A stretch of 64,000 nt of DNA from Spartobacteria bacterium (lineage in GTDB: Bacteria; Verrucomicrobiota; Verrucomicrobiia; Chthoniobacterales; UBA10450), in contig PLCN01000017.1 of the NCBI GenBank assembly GCA_003134785.1, forward strand, positions 124,001 to 188,000. Direction: 5' to 3'. Positions 1 to 11,429 of this stretch are shown here, piece by piece. The notes below the pieces were generated by a model. That model had not been told where the DNA came from. It ran no database searches and worked only from the letters and a program-made list of their open reading frames with translations. Each line of letters starts with the position of its first letter. The stretch's first letter is position 1. A program made the position numbers and the translations under genes.

Positions 1-2612
1 ACGCCCACCTTTTCGATCGCCGCGGCAATGTTCTCGTCGATCAGTTGATTGGCCTTCACGACTTTCTTCTTCGTGACCGGATCGATTACCGACTCGCAGC
101 TGACACGACCGATGATGCGGGTGGCAAGATCCACGACTTCTTCGTCGCCTTCATAAATCGATTTCACGGTGATGCCGTTGACCGTGCCGCAATCCATCTC
201 GTTGATGATTACGTCCTGCGACGCGTCCACGAGCTTGCGGGTGAGATAACCGGAATCCGCTGTCTTTAGCGCGGTATCGGCCAGACCCTTGCGAGCGCCA
301 TGCGTCGAGATGAAATACTCGAGCACACTCAAGCCTTCGCGGAAGTTCGACGTGATCGGCCGCTCGATGATTTCCCCGGACGGCTTCGCCATCAATCCGC
401 GCATACCCGCAAGCTGCTTCACCTGCTGACGATTTCCGCGCGCGCCCGAATCCACCATCAGGAAGACGGGATTCAATTCCTTCCGACCCTCGTTATGTTC
501 GAGAGTGCGGAACATGACGTTCGAGATTTCGTCGCCAGCGTGCGTCCAGATATCGATGATCTTGTTGTAACGCTCGCCGTCCGTGATGATGCCCTTGCGA
601 TACTGCTGCTCGACGGTCTTGATCTGCTTGTAGGCATTTTGCAGCTCCGTCTCTTTTTCCTTCGGGATGATCATGTCGGAAATTCCGATGGAAATTCCCG
701 CCTTGGTCGCTTCCGCGAATCCGAGTTCCTTCAGGCTGTCGAGCGTCTCGACCGTCCCCTGCTGCCCAGCCACCTGGTAACAACGCCAGATAATATCGCT
801 AAGTTGTTTCTTGCCCGCGGGCTTATTGAAGAAGCCTAACTTCACCGGCCAAATGGCGTTGAAGATCACGCGGCCGGCGGTCGTTTCGATGACACGGTCC
901 GTCGTGTTGCCGTAGATGGTCTGCAGCCCGACATCCGGATTCTTGTAGCGAATCCGGTCGTGCGTCTTCACCTTGCCGTCGGCCATTGCAAATTCGACTT
1001 CCGTCGCGTTCGCGAAAAGCGGCAATCGTGTTTCCGCGGCCACGCCCGTCGCGCGCCGAGGATTCTGCGTGAGATAATAACAGCCGAGTGTGATGTCCTG
1101 CGACGGCGTCGTGATTGGCTTCCCGCTCGAGGGCGAGAAAATATTATTCGGCGCGAGCATAAGCATGCGCGCTTCCATTTGCGCTTCCACGGATAGCGGC
1201 ACGTGCACCGCCATCTGGTCGCCGTCGAAGTCCGCATTGTAAGCGGTGCAAACGAGCGGATGAATCCGGATCGCTTCGCCCTCGATCAGCAATGGCTCGA
1301 AAGCCTGGATGGAGAGGCGGTGCAAAGTCGGCGCGCGGTTCAGCAGCACCGGATGACCCTTTGTGACCTCTTCGAGAATGTCCCAGACCTCCGGCGTCTG
1401 CCGCTCGATCATTTTTTTCGCGCTGCGCACCGTGTGCACGTAACCGAGATCCTTGAGTCGCCGGATGATGAACGGCTCGAACAAAACGAGCGCCATCTTC
1501 TTCGGCAGACCGCACTGATTCAATTTCAGCTCGGGACCGATAACGATGACGGAACGGCCGGAATAATCGACGCGCTTGCCCAGCAAGTTCTGGCGGAAAC
1601 GTCCGCCCTTGCCCTTGAGCATATCGCTGAGTGATTTCAGTGGGCGATTGCCGGCGCCGGTGACCGCGCGACCATGACGGCCGTTATCGAACAACGCATC
1701 GACCGCTTCCTGAAGCATGCGCTTCTCGTTGCGGATAATGACGTCGGGCGTCTTGAGCTGGAGCAAGTTCTTCAACCGATTATTGCGGTTGATGACCCGG
1801 CGATAAAGATCGTTCAGATCCGAAGTCGCAAAGCGGCCGCCTTCCAGCGGAACGAGCGGACGCAAATCCGGCGGTATCACCGGCAGAACATCGAGCACCA
1901 TCCAGTCAGGACGGGCATGCGACGAGGCAAAGCCCTGCACCAATTTCAAACGCTTCGCGAGTTTCTTGCGAATCTGTTTGCTCTTGGTGTTCCCCATCGC
2001 CTCTTCCAACTCTTTGTTGAGCTTGTTGAGGTTGATCTCGGCGAGAAGTTTTTTCACCGCTTCCGCGCCCATGCCGGCGACAAAATCTTCGCCGTACTGT
2101 TCCTGCGCTTCGCGATACTCGACTTCGTTCAAGAGCTGCGTTTTCGTCAGCGGCGTCTTGCCCGGATCGATCACGATGTAATCCTCGTAATAGATCACGC
2201 GCTCGAGCTGGCGTGCGCTCATATCGAGCATCAAACCCAGCCGCGACGGCATGCATTTATAAAACCAGATATGCGAAACAGGAACGGCTAGCTCGATATG
2301 GCCCATCCGTTCGCGGCGCACGCGCGCCAGCGTCACTTCCACGCCGCAACGATCGCAGATGACGCCTTTGTGCTTGATCCGCTTGTATTTTCCGCACGAG
2401 CATTCCCAATCGCGCGTCGGCCCGAAAATGCGCTCGCAAAAGAGTCCTCCCTTTTCCGGTTTGAAAGTCCGGTAATTGATCGTCTCCGGATTCTTGACCT
2501 CGCCCTTGCTCCACGACCGCATCGTGTCCGAGGACGCGACGCCGATCGCCACTTGATCGAAGCCTACGGTGCGTTCTTCACCGACTAGTTCCCGCCAGGA
2601 ATGTTCGTTCAT
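1..2612 (-). CDS. rpoC: RNA polymerase subunit beta' (3' part cut by window edge)
   Basis: Largest catalytic subunit of RNA polymerase. The N-terminal 870 or so residues lie in the window; the gene continues past position 1. The start is the ATG at 2610-2612, which gives the expected N-terminus ([20 protein letters not shown]). A zinc-ribbon Cys cluster (CSCGKY then CDRCGVEV) lies near residues 70-90. The absolutely conserved metal-binding motif [12 protein letters not shown], whose Asp residues hold the catalytic magnesium, lies near residue 458. It follows rpoB after 39 bp of AT-rich spacer and is surely co-transcribed with it. Confidence 0.97.
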   Translation of the reverse strand, partial: MNEHSWRELVGEERTVGFDQVAIGVASSDTMRSWSKGEVKNPETINYRTFKPEKGGLFCERIFGPTRDWECSCGKYKRIKHKGVICDRCGVEVTLARVRRERMGHIELAVPVSHIWFYKCMPSRLGLMLDMSARQLERVIYYEDYIVIDPGKTPLTKTQLLNEVEYREAQEQYGEDFVAGMGAEAVKKLLAEINLNKLNKELEEAMGNTKSKQIRKKLAKRLKLVQGFASSHARPDWMVLDVLPVIPPDLRPLVPLEGGRFATSDLNDLYRRVINRNNRLKNLLQLKTPDVIIRNEKRMLQEAVDALFDNGRHGRAVTGAGNRPLKSLSDMLKGKGGRFRQNLLGKRVDYSGRSVIVIGPELKLNQCGLPKKMALVLFEPFIIRRLKDLGYVHTVRSAKKMIERQTPEVWDILEEVTKGHPVLLNRAPTLHRLSIQAFEPLLIEGEAIRIHPLVCTAYNADFDGDQMAVHVPLSVEAQMEARMLMLAPNNIFSPSSGKPITTPSQDITLGCYYLTQNPRRATGVAAETRLPLFANATEVEFAMADGKVKTHDRIRYKNPDVGLQTIYGNTTDRVIETTAGRVIFNAIWPVKLGFFNKPAGKKQLSDIIWRCYQVAGQQGTVETLDSLKELGFAEATKAGISIGISDMIIPKEKETELQNAYKQIKTVEQQYRKGIITDGERYNKIIDIWTHAGDEISNVMFRTLEHNEGRKELNPVFLMVDSGARGNRQQVKQLAGMRGLMAKPSGEIIERPITSNFREGLSVLEYFISTHGARKGLADTALKTADSGYLTRKLVDASQDVIINEMDCGTVNGITVKSIYEGDEEVVDLATRIIGRVSCESVIDPVTKKKVVKANQLIDENIAAAIEKVG

Positions 2613-2651
2613 TATATATTAAGTATATTAAGAGATCTTTTGTTGAAAATT

Positions 2652-5600
2652 TTAAGCCACGTTTTCCAGGAAAGCGGAGGGAGCCTGGCCGCCGACTTTG
2701 ACGTCGAGGCCTAACGACTGCATTTCCTTGATTAAGACGTTGAAAGATTCCGGTGTGCCGGCCTCGAGCGAGTTGTCGCCTTTGACGATCGACTCGTAGA
2801 TGCGCGTGCGTCCCTGCACGTCGTCGGATTTCACCGTGAGCAATTCCTGCAAGGTGTAAGCCGCGCCGTACGCTTCGAGCGCCCAGACCTCCATCTCGCC
2901 GAAGCGCTGGCCGCCGTATTGCGCTTTGCCGCCGAGCGGCTGTTGCGTCACCAGCGAGTACGGCCCAACCGCGCGAGCGTGAATCTTGTCCGCGACCAGG
3001 TGGCCCAGCTTCATCATGTAGATGTAACCGACCACGACTTCTTGATCGAAGGTGTCGCCCGTACGGCCGTCATAGAGCCGCGCCTTGCCGGTTTCCTGCA
3101 CCCAGGTAAAGCCATCGATCTTTTTCGCGTCGTTCAAATACTCGCGGATTTTCGCTTCCGAAATTCCGTCGAACACCGGCGTCGCGACTTTGAAGCCGAG
3201 CGCTTTCGCCGCCACGCCCAAGTGCGTTTCGAGCACCTGGCCGACGTTCATACGACTAGGCACGCCCAGCGGATTCAGCACGATCTCGACCGGAGTTCCG
3301 TCTGCGAGGAACGGCATGTCCTCTTCCGGCACGATGCGCGCGACCACGCCCTTGTTGCCGTGACGTCCCGCCATCTTGTCGCCGACGCTAAGTTTGCGTT
3401 TGCTGGCGATGAAGACTTTCACCTGCTTGATGATGCCGGGATCGATGTCGTCTCCGCTTTCGACGCGATCCATCGAGCGCTCCCGCTCGAGTTCCAGCTC
3501 GGCGAACTTGTGCTCATACGAAGCGATAATCTCGCGGATCTTGTTCCGGATGGGGCTCGGATCGATTTCGATATGATCATAAACGGTCGCGAGCTTGCGC
3601 AGCAGTGTTTTGGTGATCTTGCGGTTTGCCGGAATGATGATTTCGCCGGTCTGGGCGTTCACCACGTCGAGCGGAATTTTCTCGCCCAACAGAATGTTCG
3701 AGAGCGCGTCCGTCAGTTGCTCGGTCAGCTCGTCTTTCTTTTTCCGGTTGTCCTCCGTAATCGTCTTGAGCTGACGCTTCGTTTCCGAAGGCGTCAGTTT
3801 CTCCCGCGAAATTTCGTGCCGCGATGAGACTTTCACATCCATCACAATGCCGTAGGTGCCGGATGGAACCGTCAGCGATGTGTCTTTCACGTCGGCCGCT
3901 TTTTCGCCAAAGATTGCGCGGAGCAGCCGTTCTTCCGGCGCCAATTCCGTCTCGCTCTTCGGCGTGATCTTGCCGACGAGAATATCGCCCGGCTTCACTT
4001 CCGCGCCGACACGAACCACGCCATCGGGCCCCAGATTGCGCAACGCTTCCTCACTGACGTTCGGAATATCTCGCGTTATTTCCTCAGGGCCGAGCTTGGT
4101 GTCGCGCGCCCCGATCTCGAATTCATCGATGTGAATCGAGGTGTAGATATCCTCCTTCACGACCTTCTCCGAGATCATGATGGCGTCTTCGAAGTTGTAG
4201 CCGTTCCAAGGCATGAACGCGACGAGCACGTTGCGCCCGAGGGCCAGTTCGCCCTGATCCGTGTTCGGGCCGTCAGCGATCACCTGGCCACGCTTCACAT
4301 GCTGGCCTTTCTTCACGATCGGCTTCTGGTTCACGCAGGTACCCGCGTTCGAGCGCATGAACTTGCGCAGCTCATAGACGTGAACGCCCGCTTCGAGATC
4401 GGTCTTCAATTTCTTCCGGCTCTCCGGCATGTGCCCGTCCTTGGTCACGACGATCTGATCCGCGGTCACGGAAGCCACCTTGCCGCTTTCCGTTGAGATC
4501 AGAACTGCGTGTGAATCCCGCGCGACTTTGCCTTCCAATCCCGTGCCGACCAGCGGCGATTCGGAGACGATCAAAGGCACGCCCTGACGTTGCATGTTCG
4601 AGCCCATGAGTGCGCGGTTCGCATCGTCATGTTCGAGGAACGGAATCAGACCCGCCGCGACCGAAACGAGCTGCTTCGGCGAAACGTCCATGTAGTGGAC
4701 TTTCGACGGCTCGACTTCCAGGAAGTCGCCGCGATACCGAACGGAGACCTTCTCTTGGGTAAGATGTCCTTTCGCGTCCATGGTCGCGTTCGCCTGCGCT
4801 ACGAGGAAATTTTCCTCGCGATCGCCGGTCAAATAATCGACCTGATCGGTCACGCGTCCCTTTTCGACTTTGCGATAAGGCGTCTCGATAAATCCGAATT
4901 CGTTTATCCGCGCAAAGGTGCTCATCGAACTGATCAGGCCAATGTTCGGACCTTCCGGCGTTTCGATCGGGCAGATGCGTCCGTAGTGGGACGGATGCAC
5001 GTCGCGCACTTCGAAGCCCGCGCGATCGCGGCTCAACCCGCCTGGCCCGAGGGCTGAGAGACGGCGCTTATGCGTCAGCTCTGCGAGCGGATTCGTCTGA
5101 TCCATGAACTGCGAGAGCTGTGAGCGGCCGAAGAAATCGCGAATCACCGCGCTCAGCGCTTTTGGGTTGATCAACTTCTGCGGCGTCATGCCGTCGATGT
5201 TGATGTCGAATAAAGTCATGCGCTCTTTCACGAGCCGCTCCGTCCGCGCGAGACCGACGCGGCACTGGTTGGCGAGTAATTCGCCCACGGTCCGCACCCG
5301 GCGGCTGCCGAGGTGATCGATGTCGTCGAGCGTGCCTTCGCCGCGACGCAGACTGATCAAATACTTGATCGCGCCGATGAAATCTTTGTCGGTGACGATG
5401 CGTTCCGTGAGGTCGACATCGATTCCAAGTTTCTGGTTGATCTTATAACGGCCCACGCGCCCGAGATCATATTTCTTAGGGTCGAAAAAGAGCCGCTTCA
5501 AGAGCGCTTTCGCGTTCGCGACCGTCGGTGGATCGCCGGGGCGCAGCTTGCGATAAATGTCTTTCAACGCTTCTTCCTGATCGTGTGCCGGATCTTTTTT

Positions 5601-6449
5601 TAACGCCTTCACGACCGTGTCGTCGTGCGAGATGTCGATCACCTTTACGCTGGAATGCCCGAGCGCCATGATCTGCCGCACGGTCGCAGCAGTGAGTGGC
5701 TCGAACGCGCGTGCCACCGTCGCCTCGCCGTCGAGCACGTCAGCAATTAGCACCTTGGTCGCGAGCTCTTCTTCACCGAGTTTTTCACTCAGTTTCAGCG
5801 TTTCGATGTTGTAAAAAAGTTTGATCACTTCCTCATCCGAGCCGTAGCCGAGCGCGCGGAGAAAAGTGGTCGCGAGGAATTTCCGCCGGCGTTTGCGTCG
5901 ATCGAGATAGATGTAAAGCAGATCGCTCGTGTCGAATTGCACTTCGATCCAGGAACCGCGGTCCGGAATGATGCGGAAACTGTAGAGCACTTTGCCGTTC
6001 AGATGGATGCTCGATTCGAACGCGATGCCCGGCGAACGATGGAGCTGGCTGACCACGACGCGTTCCGCGCCGTTGATCACGAACGTCCCCTGCGGCGTCA
6101 TGAGCGGGATTTCGCCCATGTAAACTTTCTCTTCCTTCGTCCCCTTCTCCTCGCGGAGTTGGAAAGTCACGTGCAGCGGCGCGCTGTAAGTCTGACTTTC
6201 GCGCTGCGCCTCGAGCGCCGTCAGCTTCGGTTCGCCGATTTCATAATGGCTGAAATCGAGCGTCGCCTTTTCATCGTAACTTTCGATCGGGAACACTTCC
6301 TTGAAAACGGCCTGCAGACCCGAAATCTTCCGTTTGGAAAACGGCACATCCTTCTGGAGAAAATCGAGATACGAATTGAGTTGAACCTCGATGAGGTTTG
6401 GAGGCTCGATGCCTTCCTTGATGGTTCCGAAGTAGATACGTTCCGACAT
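2652..6449 (-). CDS. rpoB: RNA polymerase subunit beta
   Basis: Complete beta subunit of 1265 residues. The N-terminus is typical ([13 protein letters not shown], then [12 protein letters not shown]). The rifampicin-binding cluster is plain at about residues 440-480 ([20 protein letters not shown], then [20 protein letters not shown]). The C-terminal clamp and switch region is present ([20 protein letters not shown]). The length is normal for phyla without the large beta insertions. A 275-bp spacer separates it from rplL upstream. That spacer holds GC-rich inverted repeats around 6670-6715 that could help set the ribosomal protein/RNAP expression ratio; this last point is inference. Confidence 0.98.
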   Translation of the reverse strand: MSERIYFGTIKEGIEPPNLIEVQLNSYLDFLQKDVPFSKRKISGLQAVFKEVFPIESYDEKATLDFSHYEIGEPKLTALEAQRESQTYSAPLHVTFQLREEKGTKEEKVYMGEIPLMTPQGTFVINGAERVVVSQLHRSPGIAFESSIHLNGKVLYSFRIIPDRGSWIEVQFDTSDLLYIYLDRRKRRRKFLATTFLRALGYGSDEEVIKLFYNIETLKLSEKLGEEELATKVLIADVLDGEATVARAFEPLTAATVRQIMALGHSSVKVIDISHDDTVVKALKKDPAHDQEEALKDIYRKLRPGDPPTVANAKALLKRLFFDPKKYDLGRVGRYKINQKLGIDVDLTERIVTDKDFIGAIKYLISLRRGEGTLDDIDHLGSRRVRTVGELLANQCRVGLARTERLVKERMTLFDINIDGMTPQKLINPKALSAVIRDFFGRSQLSQFMDQTNPLAELTHKRRLSALGPGGLSRDRAGFEVRDVHPSHYGRICPIETPEGPNIGLISSMSTFARINEFGFIETPYRKVEKGRVTDQVDYLTGDREENFLVAQANATMDAKGHLTQEKVSVRYRGDFLEVEPSKVHYMDVSPKQLVSVAAGLIPFLEHDDANRALMGSNMQRQGVPLIVSESPLVGTGLEGKVARDSHAVLISTESGKVASVTADQIVVTKDGHMPESRKKLKTDLEAGVHVYELRKFMRSNAGTCVNQKPIVKKGQHVKRGQVIADGPNTDQGELALGRNVLVAFMPWNGYNFEDAIMISEKVVKEDIYTSIHIDEFEIGARDTKLGPEEITRDIPNVSEEALRNLGPDGVVRVGAEVKPGDILVGKITPKSETELAPEERLLRAIFGEKAADVKDTSLTVPSGTYGIVMDVKVSSRHEISREKLTPSETKRQLKTITEDNRKKKDELTEQLTDALSNILLGEKIPLDVVNAQTGEIIIPANRKITKTLLRKLATVYDHIEIDPSPIRNKIREIIASYEHKFAELELERERSMDRVESGDDIDPGIIKQVKVFIASKRKLSVGDKMAGRHGNKGVVARIVPEEDMPFLADGTPVEIVLNPLGVPSRMNVGQVLETHLGVAAKALGFKVATPVFDGISEAKIREYLNDAKKIDGFTWVQETGKARLYDGRTGDTFDQEVVVGYIYMMKLGHLVADKIHARAVGPYSLVTQQPLGGKAQYGGQRFGEMEVWALEAYGAAYTLQELLTVKSDDVQGRTRIYESIVKGDNSLEAGTPESFNVLIKEMQSLGLDVKVGGQAPSAFLENVA

Positions 6450-6724
6450 AAGTTACTACCCAATCTCCGAGGTTGTTAACGACACCCCGTCCGCTCACGG
6501 GATGGCGATTGAAGGCCCACGGTCTCTAGCCGCGAGCAAGGAGCGCAAAAATAGCAGCAAAATAGCGGCCGTCAAATCGCGGTCCACCGTTTTGTTGCCT
6601 GATTAAATTTTTTCTATCGCGCTCTGGTTTGAAAATAATTGTTCTGCGAAAAAGTTCTGACACACCCGCGGTCGGCGCGCAAGCTTTTTTGCGCGTCCGC
6701 CCGCGGAAATGGAGAGACGCCGTC

Positions 6725-7111
6725 CTACTTGATTTCGACTTTGGCGCCGGCCGCTTCGATCTTCTTCTTGATCTCTTCGGCTTCCGCCTTGGTCACGCCT
6801 TCCTTGATCGTCTTCGGAGCGCCTTCGACAAGGGCCTTCGCCTCCGCCAGACCGAGGCCCGGGACCGCGCTGCGAACTTCCTTGATCACGCCAATCTTGT
6901 TCGCGCCCATTTCTTTCAAAACGACTTCAAAGGCTGTTTTTTCTTCAGCTGGAGCCGCGGCTGCACCGCCCGCACCCGCGCTCGGGGCTGCTGCCGCGAC
7001 CGGAGCCGCTGCGCTAACGCCCCATTTTTCTTCGAGCTGCTTCACCAAACCGGCAATCTCGAGAACGGTCAGGCCGCTGAGTTGATCCACGATTGCATTT
7101 GTATCTGCCAT
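6725..7111 (-). CDS. rplL: 50S ribosomal protein L7/L12
   Basis: 128-residue stalk protein that recruits translation GTPases. It shows an N-terminal dimerisation helix ([20 protein letters not shown]), an Ala/Pro-rich hinge at about residues 38-55 ([19 protein letters not shown]), and the conserved C-terminal domain ([20 protein letters not shown], then [20 protein letters not shown]). It follows rplJ in the standard order, after a spacer of about 120 bp. Confidence 0.97.
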   Translation of the reverse strand: MADTNAIVDQLSGLTVLEIAGLVKQLEEKWGVSAAAPVAAAAPSAGAGGAAAAPAEEKTAFEVVLKEMGANKIGVIKEVRSAVPGLGLAEAKALVEGAPKTIKEGVTKAEAEEIKKKIEAAGAKVEIK

Positions 7112-7231
7112 ATTATTTTCCTCTTACTTCGCCGCCCCCGGAAGCTTCCGGAGAATTAAAACCAATAGCCATTGGCTCGGACAATTTTTTCTGTTGCTCG
7201 CCCCGCCATTCGCAGCGGGACGAAATTGTTG

Positions 7232-7975
7232 TTAGGCCGGGGTCTCCGTCGTTGTTTCCCCGGTTGATTCCGGCGTGGGAGTTTCTGGTCCCGCTGCCGG
7301 AGTCTGTTCTGCCGCGGGGATTTCTTCTTTCGTTTCCGCGACTGGAGCTTCTATTTTCGTTTCTGGAGCAGGCACTTCCTGCGTTGTGTCTGCAACGGAC
7401 ACCTCTTGCTTCGTTTCTGGAGCCTCCTCTTTTCTCGCGTCCGGAGCGGGCGACACCGCTGCGGCTGGCGATGCATCCCCCTTCGCCTTCATCAGTCGGG
7501 TGAAAGCTGAGGCAGGTTCGTTCAGGACGCGGACTAATTGCGTCGCAGGAGCGAGCAACAAGCCGAGAAGCTTCGAGAGCAAAACCTCACGTGAAGGCAA
7601 TTCCGCCAACGCTTCCACGTCTGAGGTCGACAGGATCGCCTTGCCGACTACGCCGATTTTGAGCGTAGCAATCTTAAACTCCGCGGCAAATAGCTTCAGG
7701 ATTTTCGCGACCGGAGCGACATCATTCTCGCCCATCACGACCGCAGTCTGCCCTGTTAACTTGTCGCCGACATCGGGCATTCCGGAATCCGCCATCGCGC
7801 GTTTTAGAAAACTGTTTTTGACAACGCGCACCTCCGCGCCTGCCGGAGCGAGCCGGTTCCGCAGCTCGCCGAATTGATCCACCTTCATCCGCTGGTAGTC
7901 AGTCACGAGCAGGAACGGCGAGCGATTGAGCTTCTCCGAGAGGTCCGCGACGATATTGGCTTTTTCTGGTCTCAT
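7232..7975 (-). CDS. rplJ: 50S ribosomal protein L10 with acidic C-terminal extension
   Basis: Stalk base protein that binds 23S rRNA and carries L7/L12. Residues 1 to about 175 match the family: MRPEKANIVADLSEKLNRSP, a conserved core (KLTGQTAVVMGENDVAPVAK), and the helix before the stalk (PATQLVRVLNEPASAFTRLM). The family usually ends near here. This protein adds about 70 residues rich in Pro, Ala, Glu and Thr, with a repeating pattern like ETKxE-(V/I)-xxPxxET. The tail looks disordered and is of unknown role. The gene is 13 bp downstream of rplA. Confidence 0.95.
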   Translation of the reverse strand: MRPEKANIVADLSEKLNRSPFLLVTDYQRMKVDQFGELRNRLAPAGAEVRVVKNSFLKRAMADSGMPDVGDKLTGQTAVVMGENDVAPVAKILKLFAAEFKIATLKIGVVGKAILSTSDVEALAELPSREVLLSKLLGLLLAPATQLVRVLNEPASAFTRLMKAKGDASPAAAVSPAPDARKEEAPETKQEVSVADTTQEVPAPETKIEAPVAETKEEIPAAEQTPAAGPETPTPESTGETTTETPA

Positions 7976-7988
7976 GCGAGTGGCTCCG

Positions 7989-8690
7989 TTAGACGGTCAA
8001 ATAAGGCGACGGATCGACGTGCAATCCGGGCGACATCGTCGCACTCAACGTCATCCCTTCCACGAAACGGCCTTTCGCCGTCGCCGGCCGCGAGCGCACG
8101 ACAGCTTCGATCACCGCGGTTCCGTTCTCGATTAATTGATTCTCCGCAAAGGAAAATTTTCCGACCGGCACGGCGACATTGCCATTCTTATCGAGCTTGA
8201 ACTCAACGCGGCCCGCTTTCACTTCGCCCACGGCTTTCGCGGTGTCCTCGGTCACCGTGCCCGTCTTCGGATTCGGCATCAAACCACGCGGACCAAGCAC
8301 CTTGCCAAGCTTGCGCACTTCAGCCATTGCGGCCGGCGTCGCGATCGCGACGTCGAAATCTTGAAAACCTTCCTGGCATTTCTGAATCATGTCCTTGAAC
8401 CCGACGTATTCCGCTCCGGCGTCCTTCGCTGCTTTCGCCGCCTGACCCTCCGCAAAAACAAGAACGCGCACTTGTTTTCCACTCCCGTGCGGCAGCGGAC
8501 AGGTTCCGCGCACCATCTGGTCCGATTGCTTCGGGTCGACCCCGAGCCGGAATGAAACCGTCACGGTTTGGTCGAATTTTGTCGGCGGCAACTTCTTCAA
8601 AGTCGAGACCGCCTCGTTCAAGTTGTAAGTCTTTGTGCGATCCACCTGCTCGGCGGCCGCTCGGTAACGTTTGCTGCGATTTTTTTGCAT
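7989..8690 (-). CDS. rplA: 50S ribosomal protein L1
   Basis: L1 stalk protein, about 233 residues. Family signature: [20 protein letters not shown], and [20 protein letters not shown]. The start chosen is the ATG at 8688-8690 ([20 protein letters not shown]), which lines up with the usual L1 N-terminus. An in-frame ATG at 8717 has AGGAG only 3 nt upstream and would add nine residues (MGSLALHII), so it cannot be excluded. Normally rplK lies directly upstream; here rplK is about 9.8 kb away and a divergent accessory gene sits upstream instead. Confidence 0.95.
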   Translation of the reverse strand: MQKNRSKRYRAAAEQVDRTKTYNLNEAVSTLKKLPPTKFDQTVTVSFRLGVDPKQSDQMVRGTCPLPHGSGKQVRVLVFAEGQAAKAAKDAGAEYVGFKDMIQKCQEGFQDFDVAIATPAAMAEVRKLGKVLGPRGLMPNPKTGTVTEDTAKAVGEVKAGRVEFKLDKNGNVAVPVGKFSFAENQLIENGTAVIEAVVRSRPATAKGRFVEGMTLSATMSPGLHVDPSPYLTV

Positions 8691-8760
8691 GATGATGTGC
8701 AGTGCCAGCGAGCCCATGCTCTCCTGCTTTTGCCCATGCCTTCCTCGGCGCGGGGTGTGG

Positions 8761-8788
8761 AAAGTAGCGGCAATTTATACGTTGTCAA
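8761..8788 (-). promoter_or_regulatory. Candidate sigma-70-type promoter of rplA
   Basis: On the minus strand a perfect -35 box TTGACA (8783-8788) is followed after 16 bp by TACTTT (8761-8766). A transcript would start near 8754, giving a leader of about 65 nt before rplA. The same arrangement (TTGACA, 16 bp, TA--TT) precedes tRNA-Thr/tuf. A promoter is needed here because rplA has been separated from rplK. Confidence 0.5.
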
Positions 8789-8817
8789 AACCGAAAGCGA
8801 ACTGCTAAACCTCGGGC

Positions 8818-9627
8818 ATGAAACCCTGCACTACGAAAAACCTAATGCTTACAATTTTCACTGTTTTGGCTGCTGCCATGACGGTTACGGCGGCACCCAT
8901 TAATTTCAGCGAAGTCTCGCTCTGGGTTCGCGCGCGCGAGACGGATCAATCGATCGTTCGCGAAGTCAGCCAGCGGAAACTGGCCCGCGCCTTGACTCCG
9001 CAGCAGGAAGCCACCCTCAAGTCGCAAGGGGCGAGCGATTCCCTCGTTCAATCGCTGCGCAGTCCGGGCGTGATCGCAGCTCCGGAAGAAGTCGCCGCGA
9101 ACGAAACAAAACCACAGCCTCCAAGAATGCCGCAGCCCCAGGACTCCGGCGATTCCGCCAGCGAGAACCTGCATATTTTCGAAGTCTCCTCCGGCCACCC
9201 GATCAATCTCAGCCAATGGGGCGGACCCGATTACGAATTTGCCTTCAATGTCTTTCGCTACGCGGGCGAAAATATCGTCGAGCCCGTCGTCGTCGATACT
9301 GTCCGGACCTACACCGACGTGGCGACCTACATCGGTCCACTCGGCACCGGCCCCCGCACCACGCAACCGTATTTCCACGGTGAAAAACTATTCACGCCCT
9401 ATCTGGGCGGCGATTTGAAGGACGATTCCTACATGATCGGTGATTACATCGCCGCTGCGTCGCACTCCGTTTCCCGGGGCATGTCTATCGACAAACGGAA
9501 CCCCGTCTTCATCAAAGGCGTGCCTTACACCCTTTACCCGATTTACGGCGTCCGGGGTGTGTCGCTCTATTACATTGCGAATGGAACGGATTCCGTGAAA
9601 CTCGCCGTCAGCACATCACGCCGCTAA
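8818..9627 (+). CDS. Secreted hypothetical protein
   Basis: Not recognised. 269 residues with a signal peptide (hydrophobic stretch MLTIFTVLAAAMTVTAAP, cleavage probable after VTA). An in-frame ATG nine codons downstream would leave a tighter signal peptide. A helical segment at about residues 30-85 (VREVSQRKLARALTPQQEAT) precedes a Pro/Gln-rich linker (QPPRMPQPQDSGDS). A beta-rich C-terminal part with many Tyr and Gly follows. It is transcribed divergently from rplA, with only about 100 bp between the starts, and is probably exported to the periplasm or surface. Confidence 0.75.
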   Translation: MKPCTTKNLMLTIFTVLAAAMTVTAAPINFSEVSLWVRARETDQSIVREVSQRKLARALTPQQEATLKSQGASDSLVQSLRSPGVIAAPEEVAANETKPQPPRMPQPQDSGDSASENLHIFEVSSGHPINLSQWGGPDYEFAFNVFRYAGENIVEPVVVDTVRTYTDVATYIGPLGTGPRTTQPYFHGEKLFTPYLGGDLKDDSYMIGDYIAAASHSVSRGMSIDKRNPVFIKGVPYTLYPIYGVRGVSLYYIANGTDSVKLAVSTSRR

Positions 9628-9699
9628 CGACTAAACGCCGGCGATATCGACCAACCCGTTCCGCCGCTTGCCATCCGCGCCACCGGGTGAAGAGGCGGA

Positions 9700-11274
9700 T
9701 CAGCGGACGTGTCCTGGTTCCAGATTCAAGAGTTTCATGAGCGGACGGAGCGAAGGAACTGACGCAGCGTATTCCTGCGGGATTCCGGTGGCGAAAACAT
9801 CCCAGGAAGCGAATGCGATTTTTTCGTGGGGCGGAAGGCGTAATTCGGAACTCAAAAGGGGTTCGAACAGTTTTAGATCCCAACCGTAAAACTCCATGGT
9901 CAGTGCATCCATCGGCACATTCGGAACAGACAGGCCAGCGGCGCGAGCTTCCCGTGCGGTTGCGACCAGCAAGCCCCATGCTTTCGCGTGCGAGATCGTG
10001 CTGCGCGGATCGACCGTGGATAAATCCCTCGCCGCATACTGCTGATTTACTGCATACGCTGTTATCCCGACACCGATCAACAGCACGGTAATCACCCATG
10101 GCCGCACCCGCCGAGCTGCCGATAAGGCGAGGGAAACAATTGAGCCCAGCAGCGTAAAACTGATCGGCACGAGGTAACGCGGCCCCATCAGGAATCCGCT
10201 TTGGTTCGCTGATCCGTCGCTTAACTGACGGACGATGATCAACCCCAGCACGCCGATAAAAGCCAGGATGGAAAACAGGTGGAGCAGCAGCGCGACCCGT
10301 TGTTCCGCACGACTCGAATGCCGGATGATCCGGATAGATCTGATGACAACAAACGCAGAAGCAATTAAGAACGCCGCACCGAAAAGCCACTGCGACGAGA
10401 CGAGCTTGACTGAATCTGCGGCCAGCGGATTCGCGCCGATCAAACTGCGAAAGACGGAGACCAGAAACATCCACGCGAATCCGAGAACCGGCTTGATGGC
10501 GAGTCCGTGGTTCCTCGCAACAGGCAGGTCCGCGTTAGGCAGCCAGCACATGCAAGCGCCGTGTATGGCCGCGAGCACAATCATGACCGTTAGGGCAATA
10601 ATGAGCTGCCGCCGAATCACGGGACGAGACTTCGTGTAATCAGCGCCACGCAGGAGAAGGAAAGCCACCCCGGTTGCGCCAACCGTGGCGAGCCCGAGAC
10701 CTGTCGCATGCATCGAACCGTAAGCGCAGGCCGCCGCAACCCAAATCCAGCGCGGACGCTCTGCCTCGCCTGTTATCTGCACGAGTGCCGCCAGAGCGCC
10801 CACCGTCAGCACGATCCACCCGAGTTGCATCACCATGAAAGGCCACGCGACGAATTCCGTCATTCGCGGTTGAAAGACAAAGAGTGCGGCGATCCCGCCG
10901 CCCAGCGCCTCAGCCGGGACCACGGAAACCCGACTGACCCGTGCCAGTCGACTGACGAACACGGAAATCGTCGTAGCAAGAAGCGCCAGCACGGTGATCT
11001 GCCGCCATTTCCAAAACGGCTCCTGCGGACCGACTAGTCTCGTCAGCTCAAATTCCGCCGCAAACGCGAGCGGCGTATAGTGACCATGGTAACTGTAGGT
11101 CAGCAGATAGGTGAGAAAATGTTGCCGTTGATCGGAGTGGGAAATGAATTCGTACCACCCACTCTCCGCCCGAAGAAAAGCGCTTTGCGTGTGCCAATAG
11201 CATATCCCCATCAAAACGAACCAGATCGCGAAATGAAGAATTAGCCCCGGGGCTTTGATTGGCCGCGATGTCAT
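9700..11274 (-). CDS. Polytopic membrane protein, function unknown
   Basis: About 524 residues from the ATG at 11272-11274 (MTSRPIKAPGLILHFAIWFV); a longer frame extends upstream but lacks family-like sequence. The N-terminal 430 residues hold roughly ten hydrophobic segments. After the first comes a periplasmic-type loop with HSDQRQHFLTYLLTYSYHGH and YTPLAF. This layout (membrane domain with an early acidic/aromatic loop, then a soluble C-terminal region of about 90 residues) resembles GT-C-type glycosyltransferases such as the GT39 family, but I see no decisive motif. It belongs to the accessory block that splits the ribosomal cluster. Confidence 0.7.
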   Translation of the reverse strand: MTSRPIKAPGLILHFAIWFVLMGICYWHTQSAFLRAESGWYEFISHSDQRQHFLTYLLTYSYHGHYTPLAFAAEFELTRLVGPQEPFWKWRQITVLALLATTISVFVSRLARVSRVSVVPAEALGGGIAALFVFQPRMTEFVAWPFMVMQLGWIVLTVGALAALVQITGEAERPRWIWVAAACAYGSMHATGLGLATVGATGVAFLLLRGADYTKSRPVIRRQLIIALTVMIVLAAIHGACMCWLPNADLPVARNHGLAIKPVLGFAWMFLVSVFRSLIGANPLAADSVKLVSSQWLFGAAFLIASAFVVIRSIRIIRHSSRAEQRVALLLHLFSILAFIGVLGLIIVRQLSDGSANQSGFLMGPRYLVPISFTLLGSIVSLALSAARRVRPWVITVLLIGVGITAYAVNQQYAARDLSTVDPRSTISHAKAWGLLVATAREARAAGLSVPNVPMDALTMEFYGWDLKLFEPLLSSELRLPPHEKIAFASWDVFATGIPQEYAASVPSLRPLMKLLNLEPGHVR

Positions 11275-11364
11275 GGTGGCCCCGTTTGCCAGCGCGCTTG
11301 TCTGTGATTCAGCCAAGCCGAATCCTGCGCGAACGCACGATGTAGGGCAAGTCTGACTAACCAA

Positions 11365-11417
11365 GGAGGGGCGCTTTCCAAACCGCCCTCCCAAGAAAAC
11401 GGCGGTCAGTGACCGTC
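11365..11417. repeat. Hairpin repeat 3' of the NHL gene
   Basis: Two adjacent hairpins: GGAGGGGCG pairing with CGCCCTCC across a CCA-type loop, then GGCGGTC-AGT-GACCGTC. It belongs to the triplet-loop hairpin family seen throughout the window and lies just past the stop of the NHL-repeat gene. Confidence 0.6.
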
Positions 11418-11429
11418 GTCTTCGATGCG

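Noticed and set aside
2919-5603. Long open frames on the plus strand across rpoB and rpoC
   Set aside because: They are antisense to strongly conserved RNA polymerase genes and show no family-like sequence; long antisense frames are expected with this codon bias.
8691-8717. ATG at 8717 as the rplA start
   Set aside because: It has an AGGAG but only 3 nt away and would add nine residues not seen at the L1 N-terminus; the ATG at 8690 aligns with the family. Not fully excluded.
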